Below are positions 37,341-44,714 of a DNA stretch of 64,000 nt, one piece after another. The notes under the pieces were generated by a model. That model was not told the origin of the DNA. It did not search any database and saw nothing but the letters and a program-made list of their open reading frames with translations. Positions within the stretch are counted from its first letter, which is position 1, and each line of letters begins with the position of its first letter. Source of the stretch: Brevibacillus laterosporus DSM 25 (lineage in GTDB: Bacteria > Bacillota > Bacilli > Brevibacillales > Brevibacillaceae); assembly GCF_002706795.1 (NCBI RefSeq), contig NZ_CP017705.1:248001-312000 (forward strand), in the 5' to 3' direction. The translations under genes were made by a program, and so were the position numbers.

Positions 37341-37694
37341 TTTCAGATGTTTAACTAATTCATACTTAGACCTAGAAACTGTTGTATAAGAACCATCGTC
37401 GAAGTAAGCTCTGATGAACAACGCATTCTCCACTACATAAGTAATGTTTTCGAGATTGACAACATTTACAGCATCTAATGAAACAAAACCGTATTTCCCC
37501 CAAGAAGCGCGAATCCCTTCTAAGGTAGTCACTCCGAGAAACACACCTTTATTAGTATGAAAACGTAAAATGCTAGCTGAATTCTTTTTTGGTCTGAAGA
37601 GATCTACATAATTAACCTCTTCCACTCCAAATTCTACAAAATCTGACTCATCGTACTTCCTTTCGATTCTAATCCCTGTTAACCTTGGTTTCAT
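37320..37694 (-). CDS. Stand-alone LytTR DNA-binding regulator of the agr-like operon
   Basis: 124 residues covering only a LytTR domain (about residues 20-118): YVDLFRPKKNSASILRFHTNKG, FVSLDAVNVVNLENITYVVE and YTTVSRSKYELVKHL. No receiver domain or phosphorylatable Asp precedes it, unlike AgrA. Its ATG overlaps the AgrD-like stop (ATGA), so translation is coupled. Free LytTR proteins paired with a membrane protein are known from streptococcal LytTR regulatory systems (HdrR/HdrM), where the membrane protein inhibits the regulator; the multi-TM protein here may play that part (inference). Confidence 0.85.
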   Translation of the reverse strand: MKPRLTGIRIERKYDESDFVEFGVEEVNYVDLFRPKKNSASILRFHTNKGVFLGVTTLEGIRASWGKYGFVSLDAVNVVNLENITYVVENALFIRAYFDDGSYTTVSRSKYELVKHLKRKNHPD

Positions 37695-37825
37695 TTTGCT
37701 TCACTTTGCTTTGTTAGTTCTTCTGGCACGACTGGACTACCGATACTAGCTTTGAAGGAAACAACAAAGGCCCTAGCCACAGCGGTAAGCATAACCGAAG
37801 TAGTTTCTGCTATAAGTTTTTTCAT
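37691..37825 (-). CDS. agrD: AgrD-like cyclic autoinducer precursor without cysteine
   Basis: 44 residues. An amphipathic N-terminus (MKKLIAETTSVMLTAVARAF), a core VVSFKASI, and the conserved acidic C-terminal signature GSPVVPEELTKQ matching VPKELTQ of Staphylococcus AgrD. There is no cysteine anywhere, so a thiolactone cannot form. Ser23 (VVSFKASI) would allow a Ser lactone, as in the serine-lactone autoinducers of Enterococcus faecalis (GBAP) and Staphylococcus intermedius. GGGGGGTGAG lies upstream. Start and stop both overlap the neighbours by 4 bp (ATGA). The mature peptide ends are inferred. Confidence 0.85.
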   Translation of the reverse strand: MKKLIAETTSVMLTAVARAFVVSFKASIGSPVVPEELTKQSEAK

Positions 37826-38346
37826 TTGATACTCACCCCCCTTTTTGGAATTAATAACAACGATTGAATAAAGAAAGATAATGCTATTATAGGAGAGCCG
37901 AAGACGAAATTCGTGCTTACGATTAAAACAGAGCTTAATTTTAAGATCAGCACTTTTCGAGGTACGGTCAGATTTTCATATGTACTATTAGGAGCAAGAC
38001 AGAAAACTAGAATAACACTGATAGCTGTTAGTAGATATACAACAATATAGTTTACAGGAATATGTGGAACTACTGCAATAATTGCGGTAGTTACGATGAC
38101 ACACTGATCTAAGGATTTTAGATGATAGCCCCCCGAAAAAAAACGTAGGGCCACAAAAGACATCAATGCTATAAAGCTATCCTGTAAACTATCTGTCAAA
38201 ATTCCGATTAAAAGCAAAAAGAAACAAATAAAAAAGAAATTAAGTAAAATAGAAAGAGCGTATGATAACACAGCTACGCTATTCGTACGCTCTGGACTTG
38301 CATTTTTTATTTTGATAGACATAGCTTCAGATAATCTTTCAATCAA
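37822..38346 (-). CDS. agrB: AgrB-like membrane endopeptidase
   Basis: 174 residues with several membrane segments and the AgrB active-site region RFFSGGYHLKSLDQC, whose His and Cys form the cysteine-protease pair that cuts and cyclises AgrD. TTG at 38346 follows AGGAGGG, itself inside the end of the upstream gene (8-bp overlap). Its stop overlaps the agrD start by 4 bp. The catalytic residues are intact, so processing should be possible even with a Ser-containing substrate. Confidence 0.92.
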   Translation of the reverse strand: MIERLSEAMSIKIKNASPERTNSVAVLSYALSILLNFFFICFFLLLIGILTDSLQDSFIALMSFVALRFFSGGYHLKSLDQCVIVTTAIIAVVPHIPVNYIVVYLLTAISVILVFCLAPNSTYENLTVPRKVLILKLSSVLIVSTNFVFGSPIIALSFFIQSLLLIPKRGVSIK

Positions 38347-39010
38347 TAATTTTGTCCCTCCTATATAACCAGCGAAGTAAAAGTAACAGAGGGGCCAAAA
38401 TAGGCAATATCAACACCCACATATCGCCTTTAAAAATAAAAATCCAATAAGCATTAGCAGAAATAGTTAATATCCCTAGCACTAATCCACAAATGATTCT
38501 TATCTTTAAAGCGTCTAGCTTTCCTTTTTGGTATAGATCATGGGGTGGTTGCATAATGAAGGAAAACCCAAAATTAAACATACCAATGAGCCAACCTATC
38601 AGCAAAACGGTCACATCGGTGATAAGTTGAATCAAGAAAGTTCCCCACTCTACAAGACTTTTACCATCACTTAAGGTCACCCATCCAAAAGATAGAAGAA
38701 CAGGATAAATAACAAATTGTATCCCTATGTAACTTAGATAACCAATTGCAGTAATTAAGGCTGATTCATATACTCTTATCTTAAACAAAAGTCTAAAAAA
38801 CACTACAATCAGAAAAAATTGTGCCCCAACATCAATCTGGTCTACTTCTAGTACAACTCGATTTACAAATGATGTTATGGACAATGCAGTAGCCATGATT
38901 GAGAAGTCCCTCAAATACATAGTTACTGGTAGCCTAAATGCTTTGAAGGTTAAAAATAAAATGGTAAATGAATCAATGAATCCAAACAATACATACAAAA
39001 AACTTTTCAT
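38339..39010 (-). CDS. Multi-TM protein heading the agr-like operon (kinase-less sensor or inhibitor)
   Basis: 223 residues with about six to seven hydrophobic segments (VLFGFIDSFTILFLTF, FFLIVVFFRLLF, ALITAIGYLSYIGIQFVIY, LITDVTVLLIGWLIGMF, IICGLVLGILTISA, WVLILPILAPLLLLL). It looks like the N-terminal peptide-sensing domain of AgrC-type kinases. However, it ends in a short basic tail (RWLYRRDKIID) with no DHp or ATPase domain and no kinase elsewhere in the operon. AGGGG precedes the ATG. Overlap of 8 bp with agrB indicates coupling. Role as receptor or as a LytTR-sequestering membrane protein is inferred. Confidence 0.75.
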   Translation of the reverse strand: MKSFLYVLFGFIDSFTILFLTFKAFRLPVTMYLRDFSIMATALSITSFVNRVVLEVDQIDVGAQFFLIVVFFRLLFKIRVYESALITAIGYLSYIGIQFVIYPVLLSFGWVTLSDGKSLVEWGTFLIQLITDVTVLLIGWLIGMFNFGFSFIMQPPHDLYQKGKLDALKIRIICGLVLGILTISANAYWIFIFKGDMWVLILPILAPLLLLLRWLYRRDKIID

Positions 39011-39077
39011 AATATATCCCCTATTTAGCCAAGATCAAAATGGACTGACCCAGGTTAATGAGACATTGAAAAAACAC

Positions 39078-39935
39078 CTATGCTACCTGTTTTCCATACT
39101 CGTATGGGGACAGGTAGTTTAATTTTTCCTGAATTCGTTCCTGATTGTAAAAACAGATGTAATTTTCTACTTTTTGTAATACCATTAGATTTGTTAGGAA
39201 CTCTCTCTTCGGAGAGGCGAATTCTTCCGACTTTAGCGAGGAGTGGAAGGATTCAATGACAGCATTATCATGGCAATTTCCCTTACGGGACATGCTCGTG
39301 GTAATGCTGTTTTCTTTTGCTTTATTTTGAAAAGCGTATGAGGTATAAACTGAACCTTGGTCACTATGGAGAAGGACACCTCGCGCGTCTCTAGTTTTCG
39401 TGGCTTGTTCAAGCGTCTCTAGAACGAGAGAAACATCTTGTCTGTCACTTATTCGGTAAGCAATGATCTCGTTGTTATATAGATCCATTATCGAAGATAA
39501 GTACAACATGCTTTGACCGTAAGGTAAATACGTAATATCCGTTACCCACTTTTCATTTGGCTTTAAAGCTATAAATTCCCGGTTCAGCTTGTTTGAAACA
39601 ATCATTTTACTCTCGCCACTACTAAACGTCTTGCGCTTTACTTTTACACGACATTGTAAATTTTTCCTTTGCATAACCCTCTGCACTGTTTTACGATTCA
39701 CTTTTTTATTATAAATACGACCTAGTAAAGCAGTTATCTTGCGATGACCAAAACGATAGTGATACTTCAAGCAGAGTTGTTCAATTAGGTATTCAAGTTC
39801 TGTACTTGTGTTTTGAAACTTCGCTTTCCAGCGATAATACGTTGCTCGTGGTACAGCAAACAATTTTAGTATCTCCGTAATAGTAAACCGATCTTTAAAG
39901 CTCTCTACAACGTCAATTAGGCTCGATTTTTTCAC
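39078..39935 (-). CDS. IS3-family transposase OrfB (DDE integrase)
   Basis: 285 residues. An HTH_21-like N-terminus (YHYRFGHRKITALLGR) and an rve core with DDE residues in VTDITYLPYG, LHSDQGSVYTS and NAVIESFHSSLKSE, then YNQERIQEKLNYLSPYEY. It starts at GTG overlapping the OrfA stop by 4 bp (GTGA); a fused OrfAB could arise by -1 frameshifting in this overlap, as is usual in the family. Confidence 0.95.
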   Translation of the reverse strand: MKKSSLIDVVESFKDRFTITEILKLFAVPRATYYRWKAKFQNTSTELEYLIEQLCLKYHYRFGHRKITALLGRIYNKKVNRKTVQRVMQRKNLQCRVKVKRKTFSSGESKMIVSNKLNREFIALKPNEKWVTDITYLPYGQSMLYLSSIMDLYNNEIIAYRISDRQDVSLVLETLEQATKTRDARGVLLHSDQGSVYTSYAFQNKAKENSITTSMSRKGNCHDNAVIESFHSSLKSEEFASPKREFLTNLMVLQKVENYICFYNQERIQEKLNYLSPYEYGKQVA

Positions 39936-40240
39936 CTCCTTTGAAATTCCTGATACTTTTTTAGGACTTCTATCTGCAACTCTAATTGACGAATTCTCAG
40001 GTCTTTGGTAGCTATCTCGTCTAGCTGATCTTGTCCGTATTTTCCATACATATATTGTTTGCCTACCTGTTGAGCAAACCGATACGTTTCTCCATTACGA
40101 AACCACTTCATCCATGTCTTTATCTGAGATTTATCCTTGATACCAAGTTCATCCATAATCTGTTTATTCGTATAACCCTCTTGCTTCATCTTTACGACTT
40201 GCCACTTCACCTCTTCTGGATAAGAAACTCTTGTACCCAT
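39932..40240 (-). CDS. IS3-family transposase OrfA (DNA-binding)
   Basis: 102 residues. HTH region YPEEVKWQVVKMKQEGYTNKQIMDELGIKD, then a leucine-zipper-like heptad (DLRIRQLELQIEVLKKY). ATG at 40240 follows GGGAGGTG; the seven codons upstream are not needed. Confidence 0.93.
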   Translation of the reverse strand: MGTRVSYPEEVKWQVVKMKQEGYTNKQIMDELGIKDKSQIKTWMKWFRNGETYRFAQQVGKQYMYGKYGQDQLDEIATKDLRIRQLELQIEVLKKYQEFQRR

Positions 40241-40424
40241 GAAAGAAGCACCTCCCATCAAATCATATTGTTTAATACGATTCAGGAGGTGCTTTTTCCT
40301 TGTCTCAATTTACTGGGTCACTTCAAAACGATGTAGGTGTTTTTGTACTCACGACCATGCAATAGACTATCTCTTAGAGAGTGTAGCTCGCTCATAACTT
40401 CTAGATGAAAAATGATCTCCTCGC

Positions 40425-40526
40425 CTAATCAGCCCAAGGGAGGTTTTTTATGTTTAAGTAAGTAACCATCAAGGCTAAAAAGAACATGCCAAACATGGAA
40501 ATCGAGAACAACTCCTGATATTCCAA
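40425..40526 (-). CDS. Putative holin-like toxin, 33 residues (type I toxin candidate)
   Basis: TTG at 40526 with AAAGG 6 bp upstream. The peptide MEYQELFSISMFGMFFLALM, then VTYLNIKNLPWAD, has one membrane helix and the Y-x-x-L-x-x-S-x-x-FG-x-F-x-x-AL-x-TY pattern of the small holin-like toxin group (TxpA/BsrG-type, Firmicute plasmids and prophages). A stronger Shine-Dalgarno (AAGGAGGTGAG) lies 20 nt upstream, so start choice is open. An extended -10 (TGCTATAAT) at 40620-40628 could drive it. A weak hairpin with TTTTT follows. An antisense RNA on the plus strand would be expected but cannot be seen with confidence. Confidence 0.6.
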   Translation of the reverse strand: MEYQELFSISMFGMFFLALMVTYLNIKNLPWAD

Positions 40527-40908
40527 TGTGTACCTTTATGTACTCACCTCCTTCCCAATTGGGATAAAAGAGAGTGTGCTGATCATCTGTTAAGTAGCCG
40601 CATTCTATTGTACCTCGCTATTATAGCATGGATTTTTTACGTATTCTCTACTTTCATAAAATATCAATGAAAAGCATGTGAATCCTTATTAAATCAAGTA
40701 TTTTCTTGTAAAATCACGCAAAAAATAACATAAAAAATACCCCAAAATCTGAATGATAAACCTTGTCTTCCCTCTGTTACTACTTTTGCCCAAAACAAAA
40801 GAATGTAATGCCCTACGTCAAATATTTCGGAACGAATGATTTACCATAATTTTAAAATGTCAGGGCATACTAAGATGACATTTATCTTAATACAAAGGAT
40901 AGGTACCT
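40527..40908. other. Intergenic: toxin promoter side and FAD-oxidoreductase upstream region
   Basis: TGCTATAAT on the minus strand (40620-40628) is an extended -10 without a good -35. The plus-strand part before 40909 is A/T-rich; ACAAAGGATAGG provides the Shine-Dalgarno of the next gene. No other gene seen. Confidence 0.5.
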
Positions 40909-42117
40909 ATGAATTTAAAAACCGGCTCATTATTTTGGTTTGATACACTACCATCCCCTTTTATTTATCCAAAACTTTCCAAAGACATTCAATGTGATGT
41001 TCTTATTATTGGTGGTGGGGAAGCTGGTTCACTTTGTAGTTTTTATTTAGTTAACAGTGGTGTAGATACTGTGATAGTAGACAAACGAAAGGTAGCCCAT
41101 GGTAGCTCTTGTGCTAACACTGGTCTTTTGCATTTTGCTAATGATAAATCACTGACGTCGATGATTGCTACCTTTGGAGAAGAAAAAGGGGCACGATTCT
41201 ACTGGATGTGTAAACAAGCTGTGGAAGAACTACAGCATATCACCTCACAGCTAGAATTCTCACCCGATTACATACAACGACCAAGCCTTTACTACGCTTC
41301 GCAACCAGGGGATGTACAAAACTTGCAAACAGAATATGAATGGTTATCCAAATACGGTTTCCCTGTAACATTCCTCCAAGCAGATGAAATAGCAGAGCGT
41401 TACTCCTTTAGCAAACCTGCTGCCCTTTATTCTGAAGGTAATGCGGAATTTAATCCTTTTAAGCTGGTACATTCACTTCTTCAGCATGCTCACAGAAAAG
41501 GAATGCGCATTTATGCGGAAACTGAGATAACACATCATATCCTAGAAGGTGATACCCTTCTTTTCTTTACGGCAGAAGGTAACTACATCCGCTGTAAAAA
41601 AGCAATCTTTGCTACTGGATATGAGACACAACAAATCAAACGAAATAAAAATGCAGTGCTCTCTAGTTCTTATGCTTTGGTCACTCAACAGCTCCCTTCA
41701 TTCACGGGTTGGCATGAGCGATCCCTTATTTGGGAAACAGCCCGTCCCTATCTTTATCTTCGTACTACCGCGGATAATCGAATTGTAGCGGGAGGTTTAG
41801 ATATTACCAGCTACGACGAGCAAGAGCGCGATTCTCATCTACAACATAAAGCCAAGCTCTTGCTTCAGCAGGTTCAAGACTTGTTTCCCAGCATACCTGA
41901 TATGCGCATTGAATACTCCTGGGCTGCAACATTTGGTGAAACACATGATGGTCTGCCTTTAATTGGAACACAGCCTGATTTCCCACAATGCTATTTTTTG
42001 CTTGGTTACGGCGGAAACGGAACTGTCCTCACTATGGTTGGAGCACAAATTATTCACGACCTCGTTGTAAAAGGCTTTCACACGGATGCCCATTTAGTAG
42101 ATTTTGCCCGTGTTTAA
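40909..42117 (+). CDS. FAD-dependent oxidoreductase (D-amino-acid oxidase/glycine oxidase-type fold)
   Basis: 402 residues. FAD Rossmann motif CDVLIIGGGEAGSLCSFYL at about 30, then VDKRKVAHGSSCANTGLL, the conserved region near the flavin in DAO-fold enzymes. KAIFATGYET and the C-terminal EYSWAATFGETHDGLPLIG, YGGNGTVLTMVGAQII follow. Substrate amine is unknown; the family includes sarcosine and glycine oxidases and YurR/OrdL-like proteins. Own promoter region and terminator, so monocistronic. Confidence 0.88.
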   Translation: MNLKTGSLFWFDTLPSPFIYPKLSKDIQCDVLIIGGGEAGSLCSFYLVNSGVDTVIVDKRKVAHGSSCANTGLLHFANDKSLTSMIATFGEEKGARFYWMCKQAVEELQHITSQLEFSPDYIQRPSLYYASQPGDVQNLQTEYEWLSKYGFPVTFLQADEIAERYSFSKPAALYSEGNAEFNPFKLVHSLLQHAHRKGMRIYAETEITHHILEGDTLLFFTAEGNYIRCKKAIFATGYETQQIKRNKNAVLSSSYALVTQQLPSFTGWHERSLIWETARPYLYLRTTADNRIVAGGLDITSYDEQERDSHLQHKAKLLLQQVQDLFPSIPDMRIEYSWAATFGETHDGLPLIGTQPDFPQCYFLLGYGGNGTVLTMVGAQIIHDLVVKGFHTDAHLVDFARV

Positions 42118-42275
42118 TTCTTTCTTTCAAAAGGTATTTTTTCAACACCCTACGCATAATGAGTGTAAGGAAATCATGTAGAGAGAGGCGTTTAAGCTTA
42201 AATAATATTTTATAATTGGTGATCTCATGCTGAAATTGATTTTAAAATGATTAAAAAAAGCCGGGGAACAAAAGA

Positions 42276-42314
42276 AAAACGCCACAGCTTTACTATAAGC
42301 CATGGCGTTTTTTT
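42276..42314. terminator. Bidirectional terminator between the convergent FAD oxidoreductase and azoR
   Basis: AACGCCACAGCTT pairs with AAGCCATGGCGTT (inner mismatch) with A-run and T-run on either side. Confidence 0.85.
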
Positions 42315-42384
42315 GCTGAATGGATTTTGTTTTGAAATATCTCTTTCTTTATAAACTGGTCGTTTATTGTATGCTTCTTGCTAT

Positions 42385-43026
42385 TTATTTACCAAACGTT
42401 TTAGCGATTTCAGTGGCACGCACTTTCGCTTTTGCCTTGATATTTTCCGCCTCAGCAGGAAGTGCATTCATACCTTCTACTGCCAATGTTTCATATTCAG
42501 TGATACCGATAAAGTTCATTACTGCTTGTAAATATTTATCACCAAATTCAAAGTCAACAGCAGGACCTTCTGAGTACATACCACCACGCGCTTGAATATG
42601 GAGAACTTTTTTTCCACTTAGTAATCCTGCTGGGCCAGCTTCTGTATATTTGAAGGTTTTTCCAGCAATCAATACATTGTCAATATATGCTTTCACTACA
42701 GGAGGGAAGCTCAAGTTCCACATTGGTGTTACAAATACATAGCGATCTGCTTCCAAGAACTGCTCCAAGACTTCACCCATACGGCCTACTTTAGCTTGAG
42801 CTTCTGGAGCTAAATCCCCGAACGCAGTTCCCTGACCCAATTTGTTCCAAGCGTCCAATACTGTCCCATCAATTGTTGGGATATCTTCTTTAAATAGATC
42901 AACACGAACTACCTCATCTTGCGGGTTTGCTTGACGATATGCCTCCACGAAAGTTTCTCCCACACTTAGTCCAAATGATTCCTCTACAGATTTCGGATTT
43001 GCTGTAATATACAATACTTTTGCCAT
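42385..43026 (-). CDS. azoR: FMN-dependent NADH:quinone oxidoreductase / azoreductase
   Basis: 213 residues, flavodoxin-like fold. [24 protein letters not shown] (FMN phosphate loop), [19 protein letters not shown] and [15 protein letters not shown] are typical of AzoR/AzoJ. It reduces quinones and azo compounds with NADH, in thiol/quinone stress defence. ATG at 43026 is preferred to 43038 by spacing to AAGGGATGAT. Divergent from tetR. Confidence 0.93.
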   Translation of the reverse strand: MAKVLYITANPKSVEESFGLSVGETFVEAYRQANPQDEVVRVDLFKEDIPTIDGTVLDAWNKLGQGTAFGDLAPEAQAKVGRMGEVLEQFLEADRYVFVTPMWNLSFPPVVKAYIDNVLIAGKTFKYTEAGPAGLLSGKKVLHIQARGGMYSEGPAVDFEFGDKYLQAVMNFIGITEYETLAVEGMNALPAEAENIKAKAKVRATEIAKTFGK

Positions 43027-43253
43027 TGTTGTAATCATCCCTTCTGTTGTATGTACCTTATTATTTCCTTACTAGGTGTACAGCATGTAATACATTAATA
43101 TTTATTTACTTACCTTATACAAGTATAGTACTTTTTGATAGAAATTTTGTCAACACATTTATATAGAAAGTATTTTTCCATATTTTTCTGTATATTTTTT
43201 GATCTCTTGGAGCATTCTTTATTTGACACGGATAAAATCTTGTGAGATGCTTT

Positions 43254-43271
43254 ACCTAACGAACGTTAGGT
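43254..43271. promoter_or_regulatory. TetR operator before the SMR operon
   Basis: ACCTAAC-GAAC-GTTAGGT, perfect 7-bp arms, lies just upstream of GGAGG and 15 bp before the tetR start. TTGACA at 43223-43228 is a good -35; the -10 is weak. Confidence 0.75.
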
Positions 43272-43286
43272 AGGAGGTTTAGTCTT

Positions 43287-43874
43287 ATGACTGCCAACAA
43301 GATAAAAGAAGCTGCATTGCAGTGTTTTGCTCAACACGGCTATGAAGGAACGTCGCTTGCTCAAATTGCAGATGCGGTTGGGATTAAAAAACCTTCCATT
43401 TATGCCCACTTTAAAGCAAAGGAAGATCTTTTTTTACACCTGATTCATGATGTATTTGCTAAAGAAACAGCCATTATTCAACAATTTTTTGTGGTCAATC
43501 AGAATCAACACCTATCAGTCTTGTTACCCCAGCTTTTGAACCATTACAAAACAAATTTTACTAATGATGGCACGTTTACATTTTGGCTCCGGATGGCTTT
43601 TTTTCCCCCATCTAGTATGGTAGAGACGGTTAGTGATGTGACCAATCAGTTTTTGGACGAACTGGAGGCTATGCTAGTCCCCTTCTTTAAGCGTGCAAAG
43701 GAATTAGGGGAAATTCAGGTTGATGATCCTCAAGATGCCGCGATTGCCTTTCTTTGTTTAATGGATGGTCTATTTGCAGAATTATTGTTTGGTGGGTCAG
43801 AGCGATATGAGAAACGTTGGGCCTCCTCATGGAAAATTTTCGCTGAGGGGATTCACCTTCAGTTACACAAGTAA
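43287..43874 (+). CDS. TetR-family repressor of the paired SMR pump
   Basis: 195 residues. HTH IKEAALQCFAQHGYEGTSLAQIADAVGIKKPSIYAHFKAKEDLF is canonical TetR. The C-terminal ligand domain (FTFWLRMAFFPPSS) is specific. It lies 21 bp from the first SMR gene and has its likely operator over the 5' leader, so it probably represses its own operon and is released by cationic drugs (inference). Confidence 0.92.
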   Translation: MTANKIKEAALQCFAQHGYEGTSLAQIADAVGIKKPSIYAHFKAKEDLFLHLIHDVFAKETAIIQQFFVVNQNQHLSVLLPQLLNHYKTNFTNDGTFTFWLRMAFFPPSSMVETVSDVTNQFLDELEAMLVPFFKRAKELGEIQVDDPQDAAIAFLCLMDGLFAELLFGGSERYEKRWASSWKIFAEGIHLQLHK

Positions 43875-43895
43875 CAGGTTTGGAGGCAACATGCG

Positions 43896-44252
43896 ATGAA
43901 TCGGAATTGGACATACGTACTAGTTGGTGGATTATTAGAAATTATTTGGGTCTCGGGGATTAAACACTCCTCGACCTGGTATGAATGGGCTGGAACTTTG
44001 ATTACGATTACTCTTAGTTTCGCCGTGCTTATCCGTGCAACCAAAAATCTCCCAATTGGGACGGTTTATGCTGTTTTTACTGGAATCGGTACTGCTGGTA
44101 CTATTTTGACAGAGATGTTGTTGTTTGGTGAACCGTTCCATTTAGCTAAAGTAATCCTTGTTGCTTTATTGCTGGTAGGTGTTATCGGATTGAAATTGAT
44201 CACAACTGATGATTCAGGAACCAGAGAAACGAAGCTGAAAGGAGCGAGCTAA
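43896..44252 (+). CDS. SMR-family multidrug efflux subunit, first of a pair (YkkC-like)
   Basis: 118 residues, four TM helices. YVLVGGLLEIIWVSGIKHS carries the essential membrane Glu in TM1 and VYAVFTGIGTAGTILTEMLLFGE the SMR signature. The tail (DDSGTRETKLKGAS) is longer than in its partner. GGAGG lies 9 bp upstream. Paired SMRs (YkkCD, EbrAB) form heterodimers with opposite topology and exchange protons for toxic cations or guanidinium-type compounds. Confidence 0.92.
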   Translation: MNRNWTYVLVGGLLEIIWVSGIKHSSTWYEWAGTLITITLSFAVLIRATKNLPIGTVYAVFTGIGTAGTILTEMLLFGEPFHLAKVILVALLLVGVIGLKLITTDDSGTRETKLKGAS

Positions 44253-44254
44253 AC

Positions 44255-44569
44255 ATGGGCTGGGCTTTCTTATTTTTTGCAGGATGCTTTGAAATTGTTG
44301 GCGTGCTGGGGCTAAAAAAGGTCTCATTAAAACAAAGCTTAGCCTCTTATCTTATTTTAATTGGTGGATTCGCTCTTAGTTTTACTTTTTTGAACCTGTC
44401 CATGAAAAGTATTTCAATGGGTACAGCTTACGCAATCTGGACTGGTATTGGTACAGTTGGGAGCGCCTTATTGGGCATGCTTGTTTATAAGGAACCAAAA
44501 GAATGGCGGCGGATTTTATTTATTATGATGATTGTGTCCGCAGCAATTGGTTTGAAAATGATATCATAA
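44255..44569 (+). CDS. SMR-family multidrug efflux subunit, second of a pair (YkkD-like)
   Basis: 104 residues, four TM helices: WAFLFFAGCFEIVGVLGLKK with the TM1 Glu, then AYAIWTGIGTVGSALLGMLVYKE and WRRILFIMMIVSAAIGLKMI. It begins 3 bp after the first SMR stop, with AAAGGAG at the end of that gene. Works as a heterodimer with its neighbour (family knowledge). Confidence 0.93.
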   Translation: MGWAFLFFAGCFEIVGVLGLKKVSLKQSLASYLILIGGFALSFTFLNLSMKSISMGTAYAIWTGIGTVGSALLGMLVYKEPKEWRRILFIMMIVSAAIGLKMIS

Positions 44570-44599
44570 CAATACATGGGACAGCTTACAAAACTGATC

Positions 44600-44672
44600 A
44601 AAAAAGCACAGAAGGTTGATAATTGCGGGGATGATCAACATTTCGCAATGATACCTCCTGTGCTTTTTGTAT
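44600..44672. terminator. Terminator after the SMR operon
   Basis: AAAAAGCACAG pairs with CTGTGCTTTTT, with inner pairing AATTGCG/CGCAAT. It can serve both directions towards the GH4 gene. Confidence 0.8.
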
Positions 44673-44714
44673 TAGCAAAACCACTACCTAGTTTCTATTA
44701 TTTTTTGGTTTCAT

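Larger units (their letters stand above)
39041..40325 (-). mobile_element. Complete IS3-family (IS150-group-like) insertion sequence
   Basis: 1285 bp. The left end begins TGGACTGACCCAGG and the right end, read inward, TGAAGTGACCCAGT; both continue with TGAGACA and the repeats extend over about 39 bp. The flanks carry AAA on both sides (39038-39040, 40326-40328), consistent with a 3-bp target duplication. Both transposase frames are intact, so it may be active. The inserted copy starts 30 bp upstream of the agr-like operon's first codon. Confidence 0.9.

Noticed and set aside
40420-40450. Plus-strand terminator with TTTTTT near the holin-like toxin, which would mark an antisense RNA
   Set aside because: Stem is only 4-5 bp with mismatches; too weak to call an RNA.
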